Assembly: GCA_021234155.1 (NCBI GenBank)
Contig: JAJEKV010000002.1
Coordinates: forward strand, 32,605,645 to 32,669,644
DNA: 64,000 nt
Origin: Isoetes taiwanensis
Lineage: Eukaryota; Streptophyta; Lycopodiopsida; Isoetales; Isoetaceae
Direction: 5' to 3'
This document shows positions 1 to 10,334 of the stretch, in pieces. Numbering within the stretch: position 1 is the stretch's first letter; each line of letters begins with the position of its first letter. Under the pieces are notes generated by a model. The model had not been told where the DNA came from and searched no databases. It was given only the letters and a program-made list of their open reading frames with translations. A program made the translations under genes and the position numbers.

Positions 1-179
1 TGAGTTCTTTAGTACCATGACTCTGTTTAGCTTATTCCAGAACTTTATCTGAACTTCCGTGTCCTCCGTTTTCATATCACATGTTGCTATTGTAAGAAGA
101 CAATGCATACTGAACATTTCCAAAGATTGCTTTAATATTTTAAAATGGCCATTGTAAAGTAGAAAGAAAACAAATATAC

Positions 180-1692
180 CTATGGTCGTACACATGGCAT
201 GCTAAAGTAGTCCACCCAACAGTGCATTTTACGTGGTCAAAATGGACCCAAGAGTCTTCTAAGTCTTCTCCTGGACGCATTCTGTTGACGAGCTCCACTC
301 CAGAACCGGCTCCTGTTGTGGACATTTTGAAGACATAACACCGACCATTGTCCTCGTCATGAAGTTGGTATAGAAACTTGGAACCATGAAAAATTTGATA
401 TTTGCAGTGCTGTTTTAAGTATATGGTCTTTCCAGCTTCATCTTTTTGGTGGACTTTAGTTTCAAGACTCTTATTTATCCACTGGCGTATCCTACAACAA
501 AACCGAAATTTAGAAAAGAAGCATAATCAAATAGTTACAATTGAAAGGTAACCAGGTGAGAAGAAGAATACCTTCTTTTATTGCAAAGAGGTTGAAGTTG
601 CTTCAACAGATTGTCGATTCTATCTCTCCCCCACAACTGTATGTCATCACAGTCATTAGTTGTCAACAAGTTGTTGATAGTGATCTCCATGGCTACCTCC
701 ATCTGTATGTGTTTTGCCCCCTTTTTGCTTCCTATTGAAGCATTAAGTCTACTATTCACCATTCGGTGTAGCAAATTTAATTCTTCACGAATTGGAGGAG
801 TCCTGATAGGATGGTCATGTGTACCAGCATGAAGGGCTAATCTTGTATGTGTGGCTTCGTCTGGTATAACATAATATATCACACAACTGCATAGTGCCAG
901 GCATGTTGGCTGCTCCTCACAGTATTCACAAGCAAGCACTCCATGTGATCGGGATATGGGGCCAAGTGCAGGTTGGTGCTTCATAGTTCCTTTCCACTAG
1001 ACATCATTTGGTAGACTTTTAGAAAGAAAATAGTCACACGTCGGATGCACCTTAAATGACCACAACACTTGGAATATTTAACTATGCCATCGAATGAATG
1101 ACTTGTCTTCTCGGGTTTGGTCCATAGATGTGGATCGACCTTTCTTTCCATGCCTGCCATAGAACTCAATTCATTTGGAGGCAGCTCAAATACTACATTG
1201 TCATTGTAATGGGAGGGTAGACATCTTACTGGTGTTGGTGCAGAAACAGATGAACACAATCTTTTCAATTTGCTAGATCCAAAACTATCAACTACTGTCT
1301 GAAACGTGGATACAATGTTTACATTGCTCTCAAGAATAAAAGATTGGGTCGGGACTATCAAGAATTATAGGTGCATGAGGAGTGCTCACCTCAGTGGGAA
1401 TAGGAGTGCCTTCGACTGTTACAAAGTTCCCATTACATGATAGGGCCCCATACACACTATCACCCTCTTGATTCAAAACTTCTTCAAGAAGGACCGTCCT
1501 GCCTCTCCCACTCGTGGATTGCACAACACACAATTTTTCACTACGAAATTGAAAACTATCACACAACCATTTCCTAGACAGTTGGCATTTTCCATTCTCG
1601 AAAGTGCATACCATTCTCAATCGTTTACCTGGTGATGTGACTATCACGTCATTTGCAGTGAAAGCAAGAATCTCACAATCGTTTGCAGCCAT
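180..1692 (-). pseudogene. Transposase-like gene fragment (CHVYD type), frameshifted, running off the left edge
   Basis: Two exons are visible on the minus strand. Exon 1 (1692 down to 572) is read in three successive frames, overlapping near 1340 and 982, so at least two frameshifts have occurred. It ends at a GT donor at 571-570. Exon 2 (491 down to 180) follows an AG acceptor, and the join is in phase (NKRR then IRQWINKS). Exon 2 ends at a GTATAT donor, so more exons lie beyond the left edge. Visible motifs are a Cys/His cluster (CEYC..C..C with HAGTHDHP) in exon 1 and WVHFDHVK..GWTTLACHVYD in exon 2. I associate these motifs with a large transposase-like family of mosses, lycophytes and ferns; that association is from memory, not from a search. 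The product would be a nuclear DNA-binding transposase, but this copy cannot make it. Confidence 0.6.
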
Positions 1693-2026
1693 TGCTTGAA
1701 GAAAAAGTTTGTGCTACACAGACAACACACCCTCTGCGAAACTACCCGTAGCACATTAAATTTGGGCCATGAATAATCATAATTAGCGAAATGCACTACT
1801 ACAATTTCGTAAGATAATTAAATTTGTACCTTTCTTGCCCGTTTAAATTTTACCACATTAATTATATACGTTATAGAATTGTCCGTTTATTTGCAAAAAC
1901 GAGAAAATTGTGCTTCCTTTAAAATTGTTCTATCATTTTAAAAAAGTCGACTTTCATTTGTTAAAAAATCTAAGTTCATTTGGAAAAAAGTGGAAGATCG
2001 TTTCAAAAAAGAACGTTCAGGTGGAA
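1693..2026. other. AT-rich interval, no gene seen
   Basis: This is the upstream flank of the leftmost transposase-like gene. It is AT-rich with A/T homopolymer runs. I see no coding motif, and no terminal repeat that would close the element. Confidence 0.4.
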
Positions 2027-2330
2027 AATGCCTGTGCCTTTTGGACGTAGTGCGGCGGCGCTCCTCCTTGTTTCTGTGCAAGCCAAACTGACTGTGGGGC
2101 TCCTTCCACAACGCTATTACAGATTTTGGAATTGGTAAATACTCTTCTTTTGATTTTTCTGTACTTCTTCTTTTGATTTGAAAAAAAACTTCTGCCTTCC
2201 AGATCGAGTGCGACGGCGCTCCTCCATGTTTTTGTGCAATCCGGACTGAATGCGGGGGCTCCAGACACATCGCTATTATAGGTTTTCGAATATGGTAATA
2301 TTTGTCTTAAGCTTTTTTTCTGAATTACTT
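2027..2330 (+). repeat. Dimeric interspersed repeat, copy 1 (subunits 1 and 2)
   Basis: There are two related subunits of about 140-165 bp in tandem. Both share the core GTGCGGCGGCGCTCCTCC (second subunit with GCGAC), followed by a T-rich stretch, TGTGCAA, and a GGGGCTCCAGACA-like block. Subunit 1 has CTGTGCAAGCCAAAC and subunit 2 has TTGTGCAATCCGGAC. The same dimer recurs at about 5330-5670, with further partial copies at 4517 and 4600. It has no coding capacity. The copies may be subterminal repeats or a SINE-like unit; I do not recognise the family. Confidence 0.7.
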
Positions 2331-2379
2331 CATCCACTGATTCTTCACCGGAAGGACAGTCACTTGGCAAGGTTGTCCT

Positions 2380-2830
2380 CTCTCACCCACACTCTTTGGA
2401 CTTTACATTGACCAGTTGGAAGCCTGGCTTCTTTGCCAATGGGGGGGACGGTATACAGCTCTTGCACCAGGTCATCCGGCAGCTCATCTATGCGGATGAT
2501 GTGGACCTCTTGGCCCATACACCAGAGGGCATGCAGGCACACCTAGATGCCCTGGACACATTCTGCCAGGCGACGAACATGCGTGTCAACCTGACCAAGA
2601 CTAAGGTGGTCCTCATATCCTCCTCACATCATCCAGTACCTCCGGCGCTCACTTATCAGGGGCAGATGGTAGAGGTTACACACAGCTACAAGTACCTGGG
2701 GGTGGAATTTCCGTCCTCAATGTATTGGGATGCATCCATTCGCCTTCGGGTGACCGCAGGTTGGAAGGCACTGTACGCAATGCAAAACAATAGTCACAGG
2801 GCCGAGCTGTATGACTGGGGCCACCAGTCA
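2380..2830 (+). pseudogene. LINE reverse transcriptase fragment (YADD palm region), 5' part
   Basis: This open stretch encodes a non-LTR retrotransposon reverse transcriptase palm. It has QLIYADDVDLLA (catalytic YADD box), then FCQATNMRVNLTKTKVV (the N..KTK segment that follows the palm) and YKYLGVEF (the YLG box). The copy is 5'-truncated: no endonuclease or finger region precedes it. It breaks off at the foldback MITE at 2831 and resumes at about 3376. Together the parts form one dead LINE copy of about 1.5 kb, excluding the MITE. Confidence 0.88.
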
Positions 2831-3378
2831 CATTAGGGTTTTTTTGAGATTAAAAAAGGGCCTTCAAAACATGCCAACTAAGCCAAATGAAGATAAATGA
2901 ACTACCAATCAGAAATCAGAGCCTGACGGGTCCAGTCAGCAAAACTGTTATAACTAACTCACTGGATCACATTTTCTAGCATAACTATTGATAGAAAAGT
3001 CCAAATGAGCTCTCGTTAGTGCAATAGATAGATCTCGTTGAGATCTTTCCAATCTTAGGTGCTTGCACATATTTTAACCACTTATGATTATCAAAACTTC
3101 AAAAAATATTGTTTTTACTATTTTTTACTATCCTATGGGGCTAAAAGATATGCAAACCACCCAAGATTGGAAAGATCTCAACGAGATCTATCTATTGCAT
3201 CAAACAAGAGCTTATTTGGACTTTTCTATCAACACTTATGCTAGAAAATGTGATCCAGTGAGTTAGTTATAATTGTTTTGCTGACTAGATTACCAGTTCT
3301 GTTTTCTGATTGGTAGCTCATATAGCTTAGTCAGCAATTCTTAGAAGGCCCTTTTATGATCTCAAAAAATCCCTAATG
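2831..3378. mobile_element. Foldback MITE with ~215 bp inverted repeats and CATTAG termini
   Basis: The left end (CATTAGGGTTTTTTTGAGAT) is repeated inverted at the right end. The inverted similarity runs inward for about 215 bp on each arm, for example GATCTCGTTGAGATCTTTCC near 3030 against its complement near 3175, leaving an unpaired centre of about 100 bp. A 2 bp CA flanks both sides and is the best candidate target duplication. The TA inside the terminus is an alternative that cannot be excluded. The element interrupts the LINE ORF. It has no coding capacity. Its ends resemble those of the 46733-52477 element. Confidence 0.85.
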
Positions 3379-4436
3379 CATTTGTTCCGGGCACTGGTGG
3401 AGCTAGTTCTTCTGTATGGGGTCGAGGTGTGGGGCCCAGTGGTGTCTTTGGCGACTTGGAACGACTTAGAGCAGGTCCAGAAGGCATTTTTGACGCGGGC
3501 ACTTGGGGTGAAGCCCTCAGTTCCATATCAGATCTTGTTGCGAGGAGGAGGGATTCATGCCCCCGCAAAGATCGCGGCCCTCGATAGACACATTGTTTAT
3601 TTCGGAAGGTGGCTAGCATGGGGCGACACTTCGCCTCCGCGACTTGGCTTCTGTTGTGGCGATGAGCCCGCGAAAGCGACTCGGGGCTTGTTGGAAGGAC
3701 AAGAGAGCCCGGTGGCTAGCACGCCTGGAACGTAGGCATACATAGGTGCGTCGGATGCACAGGCGCCCGGCGGGATAATTTGGAAGGGTAATTGGACTCT
3801 TGTTTCTGGGAAGCTCACGGGACCACCATGCTTCGGAGCGGGTAAAGGTGGCACACTACAAACAACACATAAACCCCACCCTAGTTCGAGGCCCACGGCT
3901 CTACAAGCGTTCTCGGTTGCCCATGAAGAAGCTTGCCAGGGACCATCGCGTCCATTCGAGCGAGGGGCCCACCATCTTCGGCTTGAGCGGGTCGGTGGGT
4001 TGGAGAGCCAGCGCCGGGGGGGGCTTTGTCGGTGTTGCCACGGCGGGGGTTGTTGAGGATGAAAGCCATGCCTTCCAGAGCTGTCCAGCCTATAGTCAGA
4101 TTCGGGCTCGCTACATTATCTTGGTGCGACCTGGTCTGCCCCTGCACGAGCTACTCAGTACGTCGTGAGTTCGATCCCTTGGCTCCTACCTCCAGGAGGT
4201 TTTGGATCTGCAGACTCACCTCTGCCCCCGGGTGCCTACCTGAGGTGCCGGGAATTCATGTATATATATATTTGTACAGCTGCCAGCAGGCTTGTTGCTG
4301 CGACGATTTTTCCCTCATAAGGGGGGGTTTTTTAATCCGGGTAGCAATGGGCTTGCTGCACCCGTGTAATTTGGGTCCCATAGGCCGATTGGCCTCCGCG
4401 GACGATAAAAGAACCTTCCTTCCTTCCTTCCTTTGA
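3376..4436 (+). pseudogene. LINE ORF2 C-terminal part and 3' end
   Basis: This is the continuation of the LINE interrupted at 2831. The first open stretch has LYGVEVWGP and FLTRALGVK, the usual post-RT region of plant LINE ORF2. A later frame has VEDESHAFQSCPAYSQIRARY, the terminal zinc-knuckle-like segment, which has lost some cysteines. Several frame changes show it is dead. The 3' end contains a TTTTTCC...GGGTTTTTTAATCC block, related blocks of which occur at 30571-30656 and 54031-54108, and finishes in a TTCC repeat. Confidence 0.82.
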
Positions 4437-4516
4437 AAAAAATACTGTTCTTCTCGAACTTTATCTGTTCTTCATGATCCAGTATCTTGGCACTTGCGAA
4501 TAATTATTTGAAAAAC

Positions 4517-4770
4517 ATGGGGCCTTCCAGACCGAGTGCGGCGGCGCTGCTCCAACTATTTGTGCAATCTAGTTCATGAAATATATCCTTCAAAATATAT
4601 CTCCAGCTCCATATACAGTGCGGCGGGAAAACGCTTGTGCCTTTTGGACCTAGTGCGGCGGCGCTCCTCCATATTTTTGTGCAAGCCAAACGATCTGTGG
4701 GGCCTCCAGACATAGTCGTATTACAGATTTTGCAACTGGTAAATACTCTTCTTTTGAATTTTTTTCGTTA
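4517..4770 (+). repeat. Dimeric repeat family, partial copies 2 and 3
   Basis: A truncated subunit-2 copy (4517-4575) is followed by a fuller subunit-1 copy (about 4600-4770). The latter has the GTGCGGCGGCGCTCCTCC core, GCAAGCCAAACGATC, and a TTACAGATTTTGCAACTGG tail. They lie on the opposite side of the LINE from copy 1, so the LINE probably inserted into a cluster of these repeats. Confidence 0.65.
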
Positions 4771-5329
4771 CAGATTACCTGTTTTGTTTCGTCATTGTTC
4801 CGTTTCATGTTGTTTCGGTTGGACCCGACCATTTGTTATCTCCACTTTTCTCATCCATTTAAGGAAGATGTGCAGGCAAGTTTTTTTCCCTGGATTAATA
4901 ACTACATTTTGTTATCCTATAGCCATTTAACCTGCAATAGTGGTTATATTGATAGTGGTCATATTGAACTATGGATATGTTTTTGGCCAAAGACAGTGTG
5001 ATAAATCTGTGCCTAAAGTATGCCCTTTCAAGGACCAGATTTGATAAACTAGAGGATTCTATTTTATATTAATAATAGTAGATTAAACAACTGTGACCAC
5101 AATATCCTTTTATAACCTCTACTTTCTCATCCGGAATAACCTCAGCCTTCTAATACTATGGCCACTCTCCCAAGTTGCTCCTTACATCCTTCTTAGTTTT
5201 CAGTTCCCTCATATTTCTTTTGGAGATCTTTTCTCTAGAAAACGTGTTCCACATCTATACATGAATAAGTCTGCCATGGAACAAAATTATTAGGCATGCA
5301 CAAAATGTTCTGTACTTCTTCTTTTGATT
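4771..5329. other. Interval without recognisable gene
   Basis: AT-rich sequence between repeat copies. The short open frames carry no motif I recognise. I see no RNA gene and no terminal repeats. Confidence 0.4.
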
Positions 5330-5670
5330 TGAAATATATCCTTCAAAATATATCTCCATCTCCATACACAGTGCGGCGGGAAAACGCCTGTGCCTTTTGA
5401 CCTAGTGTGGCGGCGCTCCTCCATATTTCTGTGCAAGCCAAACGATCTGTGGGGGCTCTAGACATAGCGATATTACAGATTTTGCAACTGGTAAATACTC
5501 TTCTTTTGAATTTTCTGTACTTCTTCGTCAAGCGATTCTTGATTTAAAAAAAAAACTTTTGCGTTCCAGATCTAGTGCGGCGGCGCTCCTCCATGTTTTT
5601 GTGCAATCCAGACTGATTGGGGGGCTCCAGACACACCGATAAACACAGTCTTAAGCTTTTTTTTGTACTA
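5330..5670 (+). repeat. Dimeric interspersed repeat, copy 4 (subunits 1 and 2)
   Basis: This is a second full dimer. Subunit 1 is at about 5375-5520 and subunit 2 at about 5550-5670, with the same order and spacing as at 2027-2330. The stretch before it (GAAATATATCC..ATCTCCAT) also precedes the partial copy at 4600, so the repeat unit extends upstream of the GC-rich core. Confidence 0.65.
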
Positions 5671-5890
5671 CTATTTGAAAAAAAATACTGTTCTTCTTGA
5701 AGATTATGTGTTGTGATGTTCAAGGACATGGTCAGTTATAGTTTACACTAGAAACAAAACTCCCATCCCATTTGTCCCTCTTGCTTACACACCCCCAAAG
5801 AGAAGGCGGCAGAAGCACTCATGTTCATTAGAGGTATCAATAAGTGACACAAAAAGTATAAACCCTAGAAAAGCATTCACCGATTTAGCA

Positions 5891-8800
5891 ATGACAAAAG
5901 ATACAGAAAGTCCAATGGTAGAGAAAGGCCTAGTAAATGATGTCCAGGATATGACTGCCACTGATCCAGAATTTGCCCAGGTATGTCGCTGTTTAATTAG
6001 ATCATTTTCCTTCTCTGCTTGCAAAATATGTAACCATGAAATTTGTGTAGGTTTTTGCTCACGAGATGGTGGCTGACATAATGAGTAAATGTCGCATCGA
6101 GAGAGGATCAGAACCTCCCAAGATTCCTCTTTGCCGTATCTTGCGGAATGAGGCCGTACGTGCTGTGTCAAGATGTGATACTAAGATGAGGGATATACTT
6201 CGTAATGATGGTTATTTACCTGAGAAAGGAAAATTTGTGTTATCCATGAAATCCATTAAGGGATGTGATGTTCTAGTTACTGACTCTATTCGCTCTAAAT
6301 GGGATGATTACTGGAATGAGGTCAACGACGACTTCGAGAAGGAACTTGAAGATTCCGAGGAATGGAAGGACTTATCAGGCAAGATGTTTCTTTGTTGGGA
6401 TGGTAATCATAGAACAGCAGGTTGGATGGAGGAGATACGTTACAACCATCAATTCTGTTATGAGAAGAGCAGGCACATTCGTGTTGAAGTGTCTTTCATT
6501 GATGTGGAGAAGTGCCATGTTCAACAACTCATATCGGCCCTCAATAGAATTAACGAGTAAGTGGATTGAATATTCTGGATCCATTACACTATTCAATTTT
6601 GTTGATTGTTTTTATGTTGCCTTCAGGTTCAATGAGGATGGTGTTGTACATAACACAATGAAGGATACAATATATAGTGTCCACAAAATTGCTACAGCAT
6701 ATCCAGAGCAATATTTTTCCAAATTGGATCCTCAATACCTAGCTACATTGAAGATAAAAGATAATGCTTCTTCAAGCACTGGTACAGAACAATGGTGTCA
6801 ACTACCACGTTTGGCTTACTGCAAGATACTATTTCAGGTTACACTCCATATCTGTTTAGTAACCCTTTTGAATTTAGTGTCCTTAATTGTGTGCTCACAC
6901 CACCTCTTTGATTTAAATAGAGGCAAATGGATAAAGAGATAGCGGTTGAATTGGCAGCAGCAAAAGATGGTGATGACAAAGACGCCTTACGTACAGCAGC
7001 AACAAGAAGGGTTCAAGATAAATGGGTACAAAAAATGGGAAAGATGCTTGCCATTGTCAATCCTGCATTGGGGACAAGTTGGTTAGATGCTGTTACTAGG
7101 GCTGATTTTGACTCCAAAACTTCTAGATTGTCAATTGGAAAGCTCCTCGAGATGGTGAAGGCTAAGGTACCCAATGACGTAAGAGATCGTTGGGTGCATT
7201 GGATGTCATCTGGGTCTGCGATCCATAGTACGTACGGGATTCCTAAGGGTGATAAAAGCTTCAAAGATTGGATTAAAAAAAGTTTGGTTGGAGCATTTGG
7301 TGGAGAAGTCTAGTGAAGTATTCAGTGAGACTGCTGCTGCAACATATCATTTGCAAATTCAAGTACCACATGGTGGTGACTTAGAAAGTTGGTTCCGAGC
7401 CTTCAAATTAAAGAATAGAGCCAATATGTTCAAGCCATATCACAAACACATGTCTACAACTGTGGCTATGGCGTCTTCTTATGAGATTGATAGAAGTTCA
7501 AGAAGAGTAGCCTACAGGTATGAGTAATAGAGTTTCTGCATTTTTTTTTTTGTGTGAATACATTTAAACGTTTGTGCAATTTTGCAGATATTACAAACAC
7601 CTTCTCAGTGAGAAACTTTTAGCAAACCTGCCAACTGAATTGGAATGTTGGAAGTCCACAGATGAAAATTGCATGTACTCAAAAAAGGGGAACTTGGATA
7701 GGCAAGGTGGTCTAAGTGATTATGAAATTCAAAATTGTCCCTGGTGGATCGATTTTGCTATTGGAGAATATCCATTAAGTGAGGAGGAGGAGTATAAGGC
7801 AAATGTGAAAGTTCCAGCGCTTAAGAGAAAAGGGGATTCACCTGGAAAGACAAAAACAAGTTTGGATGATCCACTTGATAAAGGAGATCTAAAAAGAAAG
7901 AGAAGAAAGCAAGAGAAGTCACAAGAAATTTCTGGTAAATAATTATCATTATTTCTTTGCATTCATGTAGATATTGATTTTTTACAACCACGTGACACCG
8001 TGTTACACGTGTGGCAGCTAGTACAACAATCGATTTGGATTTAGCCGATGCTGAGGAAGATGTCCACACTTTCGACATTTCCAAGGTGGTCTCCAACACC
8101 TCGCTTGAATTGCATTGTGGGGACATCTTGCATGCCTATGAACAATATTCAAAGAAGGTCGATGCTCCAGTTTTTCAAGACGTTAGAGAATTTGCAAAAA
8201 GGCATGCTAGGAAGCCACATGAATACAAGAGAAGTGGTAATGTCAGAGATTGGGGATTTGAGGGTCAATTCCCACCAGTGGTTAAGTTAGGTTAAATATG
8301 GCAAATAACGAAAACTTGCTTTCACACTAGCACTTAAGTTAATACTAGTTAAGTTAGGATTTGGTTAAATTTTAACTGTGGTTAACTTAACCAAATCACT
8401 TTCATACTGATAATAATTAAGTTAAGTTAAGTTAAAACTTTAACTGGACTCCTTATTTTAAACTAGAAGTTAAGTGTACCTAGGAGAGGTACATTTAACT
8501 CGGTTAAGAACTAACTTAACCTAACTGTTAAGTGAGAAAGGTATAGCAATCTGGTTAGGTTATTTATCTTTTATACATATATAGTATGGTCCTTATTGCC
8601 TTTTTGAACATCTAGAGTAGCTTCAGGGTTCAAAAGTTGTTTAGATTGCTCCCACTCAAGGGACAATACATTAAAATCCAATTGAATTGAGGGTTGGTTT
8701 TGGCATCTTGGAGCATATTTTATATATATTTGAATATCTTTGTGGTTCTTTTTTCGGTAGTGAAAACACTTTTAGGTTTTTTTTTTCAGGGAGTGCGCAC

Positions 8801-10334
8801 CTATAATTTTCCCCTTCCATTGCCAAGAGAAATGTGACACACACCATAAATAATTCAAATAGAGAGAAAATACAGAGGAAAAAATAGAGACGGAGAAAGA
8901 ATGTCGAAAATATAGAAAGAAAAGAGATAGAAAATAAACCATGTATCTCTTGGTTCAACAACTAAGAAGTACTTTAGATATCTTTAACTTAAATAGTGGC
9001 ATCTCTTAACTAAAGTGAGAAATGAACATAGTTATCTCTAACCTAACAAAGCCTCTTAACTACTAGTGTGAAACACCAACTCACAGTAAACGTTAGGTTA
9101 AGTTGATTTTGTGAATTTAACCTAAGGGATCCCTAATAAGTCTAGTGGGAATCTATATCTTCGTAATCCGTTAAGTTAGCCTTAACTTAACGACCTTAAT
9201 GGAAAAGCGTAATCTCTTTTCGGTTAAGTTAGGAGATAACCAACCGGTTAAACTAACTTAACTTAATGGCGAGTGGGAAATAGCCCTGAATTAGTTATTA
9301 TTGATCTCCCTACAAATAACATGCCTTGCGAGGAGTATTTTGAGATTCCACCATGGAACGTATGCAATACTTCTTTAATTCAAGCAGCTTTCTCATTTGG
9401 GACATTATGATGATGATGGTTGGTCGGTTTCCATTTGTTCGGTTGAAGAAGCAAGGACAATAGAGAAAGAGGCAAGATTAAAATGCTTGGAGACCTTCAG
9501 AACTTACTTTTTGCATCAGAATGCGCCTTTTGGGTACATGAAGGACAGATTTGGAAAGTTTACAAGCAATGTCTTGCTTGTAACTGTGTGGTCTAGAAAG
9601 GGCACCTCTCCAAGCATCCAAGACAATGTTCAGTTCTCAAGTAAGTGATCTTCTATTTTATCTATCTTATTTTAAACTATCGTATCTCATGTATATTGAT
9701 TTCATGTGTTTCTTAATTTTAATATATCTCATTTTATGTTTTGTTAATATTTGTCCATTTCAGACAAACGTCTAACACTCCCCAAGCAATCACTTGCTCA
9801 TTTCTTCATGTAGGGCAGTAAGCTTACTGCAAGCCCTACTACCACAGGTAGGAAATCCACCGAGAAGTCTATTTCGTTCATGGAGTTCATTATTGAGAAT
9901 ATTAGTCCAAGAGAAGGCCTGGTATTGGACTGACTTAGTGGAACGGGTTCAGCAATAGTGGCATCTGCTATTTTATCTCGTCGCTGGTATGGGTTAGACA
10001 ATGATAGAATGTTAGTGGAACATGTAAATGCATCTCGTCTTTCAGCCCTTGCAAGTGGTTCAAAAAAGTATGATGAGAAGAACATTGAGCTTCCCGAGGA
10101 TTCAGATGACGAAGTGGCAGAGGAAGATGAAGAACCTTCATAGTACGTTCGTTTATTTCTCGTTGTAAATTTTTAGCAATTATGGTAGTACTACTTATCC
10201 TTTTTAACGTATTAGCATTCTTCCTGTGTGCAGAATCAATAGCTTCAGTTTTGTCAAAAAGGGAATCTCCAGTTCAGAAGGAAAGAAGACGTAGACGTTG
10301 TCTACTTGTAGATGACGAGTGTGAAGAAGGATGA
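5891..10334 (+). pseudogene. ParB-like / N6-N4 DNA methyltransferase fusion gene, copy 1, decayed
   Basis: Exons inferred from GT..AG borders with in-phase joins: up to 5980, 6051-6556, 6627-6837, 6921-7517, 7588-7934, 8018-8261 plus 9287-9640 (split by an inserted element), 9764-10141, and possibly 10234-10334. The N-terminal part has KIPLCRILRNE and LCWDGNHRTAGW, the layout of a ParB-like domain (IPL strand, then the G-x-x-R box). A basic KRKRRKQEKSQ stretch looks like a nuclear localisation signal. The C-terminal part has LHCGDIL, LVIIDLPTNN (where catalytic motif IV, DPPY-like, belongs) and LSGTGSAIVASAILSRRWYG (AdoMet-binding motif I), the order IV then I of beta-class enzymes. Damage: a frameshift in the A-run near 7276, a frame change near 9400, TAG at 9811 and TGA at 9931 inside motif I. 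The activity would be adenine-N6 or cytosine-N4 methylation of DNA. Introns argue against bacterial contamination. The true start is unknown. Confidence 0.7.
8262..9286. mobile_element. TTAAC-rich non-autonomous element inserted in the methyltransferase gene
   Basis: This 1,025 bp insertion has imperfect inverted ends: GGGTCAATTCCCACC at the left and, inverted, GGGCTATTTCCCACT at the right. Both are followed by TTAAGTTA-rich sequence. TGA flanks both sides (8259-8261 and 9287-9289). Deleting the element plus one TGA joins GGATTTGA to ATTAGTTATT and restores the frame to GFELVIIDLP, which places motif IV correctly in the host gene. The interior holds dozens of GTTAA/TTAAC words in both orientations and no coding region. 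The 3 bp duplication and GGG termini are compatible with a PIF/Harbinger-like mover; that classification is tentative. Confidence 0.8.

Noticed and set aside
5891-10334. Bacterial or phage contamination as the source of the methyltransferase
   Set aside because: Several phase-consistent introns, a eukaryotic-type nuclear signal and a transposon insertion point to nuclear DNA.
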